DNA of 12,298 bases, from contig CAIMNF010000285.1 in the NCBI GenBank assembly GCA_903842755.1, positions 1 through 12,298 on the forward strand, read 5' to 3'. Origin of the DNA: Oligoflexia bacterium (lineage in GTDB: Bacteria > Bdellovibrionota > UBA1018 > CAIMNF01). Positions 6,591 to 12,298 of this stretch are shown here, piece after piece (position 1 is the first letter of the stretch; each line of letters begins with the position of its first letter). The notes under the pieces were generated by a model. It searched no databases, was not told the origin of the DNA, and saw only the letters and a list, made by a program, of their open reading frames with translations. A program made the translations under genes and the position numbers.

Positions 6591-7400
6591 ATGTGCCAGC
6601 TTTTGGGAATGAATTGCAATACACCGACAGACATCTGTTTTTCATTTACGGGTTTCCAAGCACGAGGTGGTCTGACGGATGAGCATCAGGATGGCTGGGG
6701 AATTGCATTTTTTGAGGGAAAAGGGGTGCGGCAGTTTTTAGACTCTCAAGCCTCGGCTCAATCGCCCATCGCAGAGCTGGTAAAAAATTATCCCATCAAA
6801 TCAATGAATGTCATTTCCCATATCCGGAAGGCAACCCAGGGGCAGATCTCGTTAGAAAATACCCATCCCTTTATGCGCGAGCTTTGGGGACGCTACTGGA
6901 TTTTTGCACACAATGGGAATTTGAAAAATTTCAGGCCCTCGTTGGAGGGTACTTTTTTGCCGGTGGGAAATACAGACAGCGAGCTTGCCTTTTGCTTCAT
7001 GATGCAAGAGCTGCGAAAAAAATTCGGAAATCGTGAGCCCTCAGATGAACTCTTATTTGATTTTTTGGCTGAGCTCACGGCTGAGATCGGGAAGCTAGGC
7101 GAATTTAATTTTTTGCTGAGTAATGGTCGCGCTTTATTTGCGCATTCATCGACTCAGTTAACTTATGTGATTAGGCAGGCTCCGTTTAAAAAAGTAAGCC
7201 TAAAAGACCGGGAACTCAAGGTAGATTTCAGTGAGGTGACTACACCCGACGACTGTGTTGCAGTCATCGCTTCCCTTCCTTTAACTGAAGATGAATCGTG
7301 GCAGACGATGCAGTCGGGCAGTCTTTGGTGGTTTGAAAACGGACGTGTTCAACGTTGTTCGGTCACTGTCCCAGGTCCAGAGTCTTCCTATGGGACTTGA
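6591..7400 (+). CDS. class II glutamine amidotransferase, YafJ/EgtC type
   Basis: This 269-residue protein is a single N-terminal-nucleophile (Ntn) glutaminase domain. Cys2 follows the start Met directly (MCQLLGM) and becomes the nucleophile once Met is removed. Other active-site elements are in order: DEHQDGWGIAF (30-40), SHIRKAT with Arg79 (76-82), NTHPF (90-94), FAHNGN with the oxyanion residues (105-110) and GNTDSE (126-131). The domain releases ammonia from glutamine. The length fits stand-alone YafJ-like proteins, whose acceptor substrate is generally unknown; there is no fused synthetase domain and no ergothioneine genes nearby. A strong GAGGAG ribosome site lies 7 nt before the ATG. 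It is monocistronic: divergent from the dctA-like gene and convergent with the next gene, with only 7 bp between the stops. Confidence 0.93.
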   Translation: MCQLLGMNCNTPTDICFSFTGFQARGGLTDEHQDGWGIAFFEGKGVRQFLDSQASAQSPIAELVKNYPIKSMNVISHIRKATQGQISLENTHPFMRELWGRYWIFAHNGNLKNFRPSLEGTFLPVGNTDSELAFCFMMQELRKKFGNREPSDELLFDFLAELTAEIGKLGEFNFLLSNGRALFAHSSTQLTYVIRQAPFKKVSLKDRELKVDFSEVTTPDDCVAVIASLPLTEDESWQTMQSGSLWWFENGRVQRCSVTVPGPESSYGT

Positions 7401-7406
7401 TTTTTT
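7368..7406 (+). terminator. possible rho-independent terminator overlapping the end of the amidotransferase gene
   Basis: GTCCCA (7368-7373) and TGGGAC (7391-7396) form a 6-bp stem with a 17-nt loop, followed after the TGA by TTTTTT (7401-7406). The long loop is unfavourable, but the position at the end of the transcript is right. Confidence 0.4.
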
Positions 7407-7407
7407 G

Positions 7408-8562
7408 CTATTGAGAATCGGGGTTGCTTCGTTTTAATGCGACCACTTTCTTTTTAATTGGCTTTAAAGTTCGTTTTTTCAATTTTTGTTGTAACGCAGC
7501 CGATTGGTGTTGTTTCTTTTCTTTTAAATATTCTTCCGGAAGCGGAAGGGGAACGATGGGCGCCAGGACTGGGTATTTGATGGAATGGTCTTCGGGGGCA
7601 CCACTAAAATTTCCTTTAAAATTGTGGCCAACACTGAGCTGTGCCGGAGCCGCAGGTGTGAGGGGGTATTCTGAATTCTCGGTTACAGATCCTGCAGTAT
7701 TTCCTAAATTAGAGGTGTAGGTTTCGCGGGCGGGTTGAGGAGCTTTGTGTTCATCGGGCTTAAGGTGGTCTTCTGACCGAGAGCCACCGCCAACCCCTGA
7801 GCTACTCCCCAAGGAGACGCTTCCGCCCTCTTTAGAGTCACGAATGCTTCCTGAATCCGTGGAGCTGCGCTCGGTCGGGATGCGATCACCACTGGACCTT
7901 GAGTCATTCTTGATCTCGGTCACGGGCTTCGGTAAGTCGCCTTGGAAACTGAACGGACCATGTGAAGTAGAAGTTGCGTTAGTCACCATGCCTTGGGGTG
8001 GGCTTACCACCGTGGCATTTGGCTTAATCCAGGCCACCTTATTTTTGGGCATTTGAAATGATTCAGGGAGGTTTAATAAAGATTCAACTCCTGGAGCAGT
8101 GGACGATCCATCATCAAAGATCACATCGGCCAAAATTTTATGCTCCATAATTGTTTTTTGAATCGTAAAAATTTGGTTTTGCAAATCGACTTCTGTGGTG
8201 ATCTTTGGATTACTTTTTTTAACCTCGGCCTTAAAGGTAGAGTCGTTCCACAAGGTGACTTTAGTGATAGTTTGAATTTTAGCATCTGTAGAGCCAAGTC
8301 CATACACTTTTGAAAGAGCAACTCGAATGCTGTCTTCAGATACATTGGGTAGATTCGCTTGGGTGACCTCATCCGTAAAAATGAAAACGCGCGCAACGGC
8401 AGCATCCGCATTCGAGTCTTGTAATTTTTGGATGGCCGCTTCCGGTTCCAAATCGTTAGCGGCGGTGTACAAATGGTGAGTTGTTCCGCCGGCGAAGGCA
8501 ACGGCGGCTCCCGATAAAAACTGGATAAGTCCGATCCCAAAAGTGATTCGTGAATTGTACAT
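7408..8562 (-). CDS. exported protein with Ser/Gly-rich disordered middle and Lys-rich tail, unknown function
   Basis: I choose the ATG at 8562, giving 384 residues, because it starts a clear signal peptide (residues 1-24, ending AFA). The frame is open further back to a TTG at 8676, but that stretch codes no export signal and contains the likely promoter. The mature protein has a folded-looking part at about 28-180, with mixed Val/Ile/Leu strands (IQTITKVTLW, IFTIQKTIMEH). Next is a low-complexity Ser/Gly/Asp/Pro-rich region (about 185-300), a Pro-rich stretch (PVLAPIVPLPLPEEY) and a strongly basic tail (347-378, KKRTLKPIKKK). It has no cysteine. No family is recognised. The tail could bind peptidoglycan, LPS, nucleic acid or a surface polymer; that is speculation. 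No Shine-Dalgarno sequence is visible. Confidence 0.72.
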   Translation of the reverse strand: MYNSRITFGIGLIQFLSGAAVAFAGGTTHHLYTAANDLEPEAAIQKLQDSNADAAVARVFIFTDEVTQANLPNVSEDSIRVALSKVYGLGSTDAKIQTITKVTLWNDSTFKAEVKKSNPKITTEVDLQNQIFTIQKTIMEHKILADVIFDDGSSTAPGVESLLNLPESFQMPKNKVAWIKPNATVVSPPQGMVTNATSTSHGPFSFQGDLPKPVTEIKNDSRSSGDRIPTERSSTDSGSIRDSKEGGSVSLGSSSGVGGGSRSEDHLKPDEHKAPQPARETYTSNLGNTAGSVTENSEYPLTPAAPAQLSVGHNFKGNFSGAPEDHSIKYPVLAPIVPLPLPEEYLKEKKQHQSAALQQKLKKRTLKPIKKKVVALKRSNPDSQ

Positions 8563-8622
8563 GGGGCTTAATGGTACACTATCCGACTCATTTTGTACAC
8601 TAAAATTATGTACAATCGTGTA
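8557..8622. promoter_or_regulatory. cluster of four GTAC-centred repeats over the start and promoter of the exported-protein gene
   Basis: GTACA cores occur at 8557, 8574, 8595 and 8610 (TTGTACAT, TGGTACACTA, TTGTACACTA, ATGTACAAT). The middle two share the longer unit GGTACACTA/TGTACACTA. The last one also makes an inverted pair TACA-ATCG-TGTA (8611-8622). On the minus strand CATAAT (8610..8605) is a fair -10 box inside the cluster, so binding here would cover the promoter and start codon. The arrangement looks like a multi-site operator; the regulator is unknown. Confidence 0.45.
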
Positions 8623-8705
8623 AAAAAGATATGAATGGTTATAAATTAAACTGAAGAAATTTAAAAAGCAGGGCAACTTGCCGCAAAAACCACAGATCAG
8701 CGGAG

Positions 8706-10889
8706 TTAATTCACGACTTCAATCGGCACAAACGCAGACATCGGCTTGGGAATGAGCCGGACACCAAGTCTTTTGCAGCGCTCCCGGACCTGCGGCTCTT
8801 CGTAACGGCTGGTCACTAAGATCGATTGTTTATGAATGCCAAGTTCCTCGACTAAGTCTAGGCCAGACTCCGATTGCCCGATAATCTCATAGTCCATCAG
8901 GAAGAGCGCCTGATCGAGCGAATCAAAATTTTGCCCGAAAAATTTCCGGAGAGCATTGTGAGAGCTAAAATGCTGCATTTGAACTGGCTTTTGTCCCATG
9001 AGTGCGGAGTCAAAGCGACCCTGCCAAATTTGGTGAATGGTTTGGTCATCATCAAAAACAATCGCAGGAATTTTGGGATTTAGCTTAATTGTATGAACGA
9101 ACCAGTCCGGAACTTTGGCTTTGGGAAGTCGGAGGGTAACGCAAGTGCCACGAGTTTTAATTTTGCTGGTCTGAGAGGTGATTTCAATGGTTCCGCCAAG
9201 TTTTGTTAACGTTTCTTTAGCGTGATAAAGGCCCAACCCGTTGCCATTTGCTTTGCCGAAGGTCATGCCTTTTTGGGTCAACAGCGGGAGCACTTTTGGG
9301 GGGATTCCCTTGCCATTGTCAAAGATTTTGAGAACGATTTCGGTATTGTTTTCTGAATTGAGCTCAAGTCGTATTTTTCCCGAGCCATCGCCCATCGCCT
9401 CTACCGCGTTATTGATCAGATTCGACACCACGTTTTTAAAGTCATTCGGCTCAATATTCGCAAAAAGTCCATAGGACTCGCGCGAATGGTTAAAATCAAT
9501 TTCAATGTTTAATTGGTTTCTGAATTGTAATCGCTTCTCGGAAATTACCGAATCGATGAGGGGAGAGAGATAGTGGGTTCCAATTTCTGGAGTTGGTGCA
9601 TATTGAAACGGCGCGAGCTTCTCTTTGTTCTTATTGAGAAGGCCGTTGGCAATGTCCCGAATGCGGTTGATTGAATTTCGAATGATTAGGCGTTTATCTT
9701 CTGGAAGCTCACTAATAGAGGGAAGAACCATTTCCAAAGCAGCAAGGGGGGAGCGGATATCGTGGGAAACCTGAGCCGCAATTTTAAACTCAGCTTCCTT
9801 CTTTTCGGAGACTCTTAATTTTGAGTTTTTCTCTGCGATTTTATCTAAAAGGCGGTTAAATTGTTTTGCCAGGGTACCGAATTCATCGTTTAAGGCCCCA
9901 AGCGTAATGTCTGTGGGGGTTTCGGACTCGACTGCCTTCCGAGTCTGCTCCATCAAGTCAGAAAAACGCTGATTCAAGTACCGAGACATTTTCGATGCCG
10001 CATAAAAAGAAATAGTTAAAAAGAGAGTACATAAGCCCGCCAAAATAAAGGCTAAGCTACGCAAATTCTTATGGAGCGCGCTTTTGTCGATGATCGCCTT
10101 TACGGTGTAAGTCATTGGAGTCTCAGGCGTTGCCACCAGCTTTTTATTGAAGCATTCGCCGCAATCGGTCTCTGTTGGATTTGCAACGGTTCGAAGGGTC
10201 ATGGAGTCTTCTAAATCTACAGGAGAGGGACCTTCTCCTTGTAAAAACTTGATTTTGTCTTGATCGCGGCTGTAGGCCCCTAAGTGGACGCCAGTCGGCG
10301 AGTCTAGCGCGATCATTTTAACAGTGTCATCTGCAAGAATGACGGAACGAAGTGCTTTTTCTAAAAAATTGATTTCTTGGGTGATATCAATCAGGTATTT
10401 TTTGTCCGACGTGGGGATGACATAAAATTTCATGATGCGTTGGTCGACAATGGAAGGAACCAAGGGGGTGATCACGTTTTCGCGAGTGCCATTGAGGAGA
10501 CCGCGATATCCGTTCCAAATCTCAAATAGGTTTGGAATGGCCTTATAGTCATAGAGAGAAGCCGCTATAAATTTTCCGTCTCGATTCGCGATCTCAATCC
10601 CAGAAACTCCCAAAAGTTTCGCTTCCTTTTGGAGGGTTGCGGAATCAATTTTTCCTCCCATTTTAAATTGTTGGTCCAGGTAAAGTGCGGCGGTCCGCAT
10701 ATTTTTTTCCGAGATTTTATCCATGATTTCAATCGTAGTCCCGAAGTTATTGACCAGCGATTGGTAACGGGTGGTGAATCGACTTTCGATCATTTTAGAA
10801 AAGTAAGAATAGGATAAAATCGTCGACGCGATTAATGAAAGTCCAGAGATCAAAAGTACCGTCAGAAAAATTCTATCTTTGAATTTCAT
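8706..10889 (-). CDS. hybrid sensor histidine kinase with periplasmic sensor, HAMP and C-terminal receiver
   Basis: I choose the ATG at 10889 (727 residues): GGAAGG lies 3 nt upstream and the protein then begins directly with TM1 (about 6-29). An in-frame ATG at 10928 has no ribosome site. A periplasmic sensor of about 245 residues contains CGEC (243-246). TM2 follows (about 277-299), then HAMP (about 300-355) and HisKA with phospho-acceptor His376 in VSHDIRSPLAAL. The ATPase domain has LINNAVEA (N494), DNGKGIP (524-530) and GNGLGL (549-554). The C-terminal receiver has FDDDQ (612-616), phospho-acceptor Asp666 in LFLMDY, LVTS and Lys715 in IPKP. It should sense a periplasmic cue and autophosphorylate. 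No separate output regulator or HPt is seen here. An exported-protein gene ends 42 bp upstream. Confidence 0.92.
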   Translation of the reverse strand: MKFKDRIFLTVLLISGLSLIASTILSYSYFSKMIESRFTTRYQSLVNNFGTTIEIMDKISEKNMRTAALYLDQQFKMGGKIDSATLQKEAKLLGVSGIEIANRDGKFIAASLYDYKAIPNLFEIWNGYRGLLNGTRENVITPLVPSIVDQRIMKFYVIPTSDKKYLIDITQEINFLEKALRSVILADDTVKMIALDSPTGVHLGAYSRDQDKIKFLQGEGPSPVDLEDSMTLRTVANPTETDCGECFNKKLVATPETPMTYTVKAIIDKSALHKNLRSLAFILAGLCTLFLTISFYAASKMSRYLNQRFSDLMEQTRKAVESETPTDITLGALNDEFGTLAKQFNRLLDKIAEKNSKLRVSEKKEAEFKIAAQVSHDIRSPLAALEMVLPSISELPEDKRLIIRNSINRIRDIANGLLNKNKEKLAPFQYAPTPEIGTHYLSPLIDSVISEKRLQFRNQLNIEIDFNHSRESYGLFANIEPNDFKNVVSNLINNAVEAMGDGSGKIRLELNSENNTEIVLKIFDNGKGIPPKVLPLLTQKGMTFGKANGNGLGLYHAKETLTKLGGTIEITSQTSKIKTRGTCVTLRLPKAKVPDWFVHTIKLNPKIPAIVFDDDQTIHQIWQGRFDSALMGQKPVQMQHFSSHNALRKFFGQNFDSLDQALFLMDYEIIGQSESGLDLVEELGIHKQSILVTSRYEEPQVRERCKRLGVRLIPKPMSAFVPIEVVN

Positions 10890-10931
10890 GAACCTTCCAT
10901 ATCGATAATAGTGCACCATGTCAAACATGGA

Positions 10932-11483
10932 TCAATGGACGATTTCAATCAAGCCGTTGAAGGCTCCGATGACGTCGCCTACGGTCCAGTGACCAGCGTT
11001 TTCGTCCGAGCGGAAACACAGGATTTCTCCTGCTCCGGACTGCGGGGATGAAGCCCAAATTAAGCTCAGATAAGAAAAGTAGGTGTGATTCGTAAAGGTA
11101 ATGCTGTTCAGTGCACCTGCCTGACTCGTTTTGGGTAATTCAAAGTGATCCGGGCTGTTCGAATAACTATACACGAGGCAATTCGGAGCCTCGCCGGTGT
11201 AAATTTCTCGTGGTTCTAAACCGTGAATAAAATAATTTGAAACCCCTTGGACATCGCTTCCGCCCGAAATAGATTCTTCGTAAATATGCGAATGAAAACG
11301 GATGGATTTGCTGTCCAAAAAGCGGACTGCAAGCGAATGGGAGCTGTTTCTAAGGGTGTCTGGAAATGCTCGCGATAAAATAGTGGAGGAATCGACCGGA
11401 TTTCCACCAGGTTCGGCAAACGCTTGAAAAGAGAGCAGGGCGCAGAGGGATGCTCCCAAGCTTAAGAAAAAATAGGGTTTCAT
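10932..11483 (-). CDS. small exported protein of unknown function upstream of the histidine kinase
   Basis: I choose the ATG at 11483 (183 residues): it opens a typical Sec signal peptide (MKPYFFLSLGASLCALLSF, cleavage about AFA-EP, residue 23). The frame continues to a TTG at 11525 without adding a sensible leader. The mature part of about 160 residues is rich in Ser, aromatic and small residues (NSITFTNHTYFSYLSLIW), suggesting a beta-rich secreted or periplasmic fold. It has two cysteines (in PNCLVYSY and EILCFRSD) that may form one disulfide. No family is recognised. The kinase start lies 42 bp downstream on the same strand, so the pair is probably co-transcribed. The protein may act as a ligand-binding or accessory component of that sensor, judging by position only. 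No clear ribosome site is seen before 11483. Confidence 0.7.
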   Translation of the reverse strand: MKPYFFLSLGASLCALLSFQAFAEPGGNPVDSSTILSRAFPDTLRNSSHSLAVRFLDSKSIRFHSHIYEESISGGSDVQGVSNYFIHGLEPREIYTGEAPNCLVYSYSNSPDHFELPKTSQAGALNSITFTNHTYFSYLSLIWASSPQSGAGEILCFRSDENAGHWTVGDVIGAFNGLIEIVH

Positions 11484-11596
11484 TTGAAAATGGAACGTAG
11501 CAGCAAAGTAGCACAGAGTAAACAAAAAAATAAATTAAAACTGTTTAAATCAACTCTTGGTTTTGAAACGCCGTAAAATGGTGTAATTATACGGGG

Positions 11597-12130
11597 ATGA
11601 GAATGTCAAAAATAATGGCGCGCACTCTTCGAGATACGCCAAAAGATGCCGAATTAATGAGCCACCGTTACCTACTTCGTGCCGCAATGGTCAGGCAATA
11701 TACGGCTGGAGTCTACGGATTGCTTCCCCTGGCAAGGAAAGCCGTCGCAAAAATTGAAAAAATAATTCGGGAAGAGATGGATGCAATCGATGGGCAAGAG
11801 ATTACCATGCCTTGCCTTGCAACAGCCGAACTCTGGGAAGAAAGCGGTCGTTACAGTGCGATTGGAAAAGACATGATGCGCTTAAAAGACCGGCACGAGC
11901 GGCCCATGGTTTTAAATATGACCCACGAGGAACCCGTCGTTTTTTTAGCGAGAACCGAACTGACCAGCTATAAACAGCTTCCTGCGATGGTTTACCAAAT
12001 TCAAAATAAATATCGCGATGAACCGAGACCCCGCGGCGGATTGATTCGGTTGCGCGAGTTTAGCATGAAAGACGCTTATAGCTTTCACGCAACGGAAGAA
12101 GATTTGCATACATACAAACCGGTTAAATAA
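11597..12130 (+). pseudogene. proS: truncated prolyl-tRNA synthetase (N-terminal third only)
   Basis: The first 170 or so residues are excellent class II prolyl-tRNA synthetase: an MRMSK start, RTLRDTPKDAELMSHRYLLRAA, a motif 1 region (REEMDAIDGQEITMP), ELWEESGRY, RLKDRHERP, MTHEEPV and motif 2 (YRDEPRPRGGLIRLREFSMKDAYSF). Bacterial ProS is usually about 570 residues. Here, right after TEEDLHTY, the frame reads KPVK and stops. The inserted editing domain, motif 3 and the anticodon-binding domain are missing, so this fragment cannot charge tRNA. The retained part has no frameshift or internal stop, so the break (near 12113-12116) looks recent, or reflects an insertion or assembly junction. MRMSK fits ATG 11597; ATG 11603 has the better-spaced GGGG. 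The symbol refers to the parent gene. Confidence 0.8.
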
Positions 12131-12298
12131 TTTAGTATGGAGAGTCTCCAAAATTATCAAATATTGCCCTAACTTATCGTCCACAGCCTTAAAAAAATAA
12201 AGATGAATTTATTCATAACTAAATTCATTATAAAAAATTAATTAGAAAAATTAGATTATTTATTGTATTCTTTTTGTCGAAGAGAATCACTCTTCAAG
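12131..12298. other. very AT-rich non-coding DNA after the proS break, with inverted repeats
   Basis: No coding frame continues prolyl-tRNA synthetase here in any phase. The stretch is strikingly AT-rich, especially 12187-12275. It contains three inverted repeats: TGGAGA-G-TCTCCA (12138-12150), ATGAATTTA/TAAATTCAT (12203-12228) and GAAGAG-AATCA-CTCTTC (12279-12295). Its composition differs clearly from the coding DNA on its left. No transposase, attachment site or RNA gene is recognisable in the part visible. Confidence 0.5.
12203..12228. repeat. 9-bp inverted repeat with 8-bp spacer
   Basis: ATGAATTTA (12203-12211) and TAAATTCAT (12220-12228) are perfect inverted arms. No T-run follows on the plus strand, so a plus-strand terminator is unlikely; an operator or the edge of an inserted segment is possible. 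Confidence 0.45.

Noticed and set aside
8121..8540. 139-codon open frame on the minus strand in another phase
   Set aside because: It overlaps the exported-protein gene on the same strand; that gene has a signal peptide and a better start.
8563..8676. N-terminal extension of the exported protein to a TTG at 8676
   Set aside because: It would bury the signal peptide, has no ribosome site and overlaps the probable promoter.
8663..8682. Terminator after the kinase gene (GGCAAGTTGCC followed by a T-run on the minus strand)
   Set aside because: The palindrome leaves a one-base loop, so the usable stem is only about 3 bp.
10890..10928. Kinase start at ATG 10928
   Set aside because: No ribosome site is seen; ATG 10889 has GGAAGG and leads straight into TM1.
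11586..11609. Perfect TTGACA and TATAAT on the minus strand as a promoter for the 11483 gene
   Set aside because: The spacer is only 12 bp, too short for a standard sigma-70 promoter; TATAAT alone may still act as a -10.
1..12298. CRISPR arrays, tRNA, rRNA, transposase or integrase genes
   Set aside because: I saw no regularly spaced repeats, no tRNA arm consensus and no mobile-element protein motifs in the window.

Overview
The window holds about eleven protein-coding genes or gene remnants from a Gram-negative bacterium: there are ExbB/ExbD-type inner-membrane motor proteins, several Sec-exported periplasmic proteins and a periplasm-sensing kinase. Moderate base composition and a two-TolR motor operon with an AglS-like second TolR fit a Bdellovibrionota or other delta-type predator or glider lineage. 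That placement is inference; no rRNA or tRNA is present to test it.

Left arm (1-2074, minus strand): a four-gene operon reads leftwards. A membrane-anchored protein with six cysteines comes first, then an ExbB/TolQ-like proton channel, then two different ExbD/TolR-like proteins joined by ATGA overlaps. The last gene leaves the window. This looks like a proton-driven envelope machine. The divergent control region 2075-2227 carries two perfect palindromes.

Copper block (2228-5305, plus strand): a small two-TM membrane protein of unknown function, a CotA/laccase-type multicopper oxidase with all copper ligands, and a SCO1/SenC-type copper chaperone overlapping the oxidase by 4 bp. The oxidase has a plain Sec signal without twin arginines, so it must receive copper in the periplasm. 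The co-translated SCO protein is the obvious candidate donor.

Middle (5243-7400): a DctA-type C4-dicarboxylate symporter on the minus strand overlaps the end of the SCO gene by 63 bp, tail to tail. Divergent from it is a YafJ-type class II glutamine amidotransferase.

Right arm (7408-11483, minus strand): a small exported protein of unknown function sits upstream of a hybrid histidine kinase (periplasmic sensor with a CxxC, HAMP, HisKA, HATPase, receiver). Behind the kinase is an exported protein with a Ser/Gly-rich disordered middle and a Lys-rich tail, whose start region carries four GTAC-centred repeats.

Right end (11597-12298, plus strand): an intact N-terminal third of prolyl-tRNA synthetase stops abruptly after 177 residues and is followed by about 170 bp of very AT-rich DNA with three inverted repeats. 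This marks a rearrangement, an insertion or an assembly junction.

No CRISPR array, tRNA, rRNA or recognisable transposase was found.
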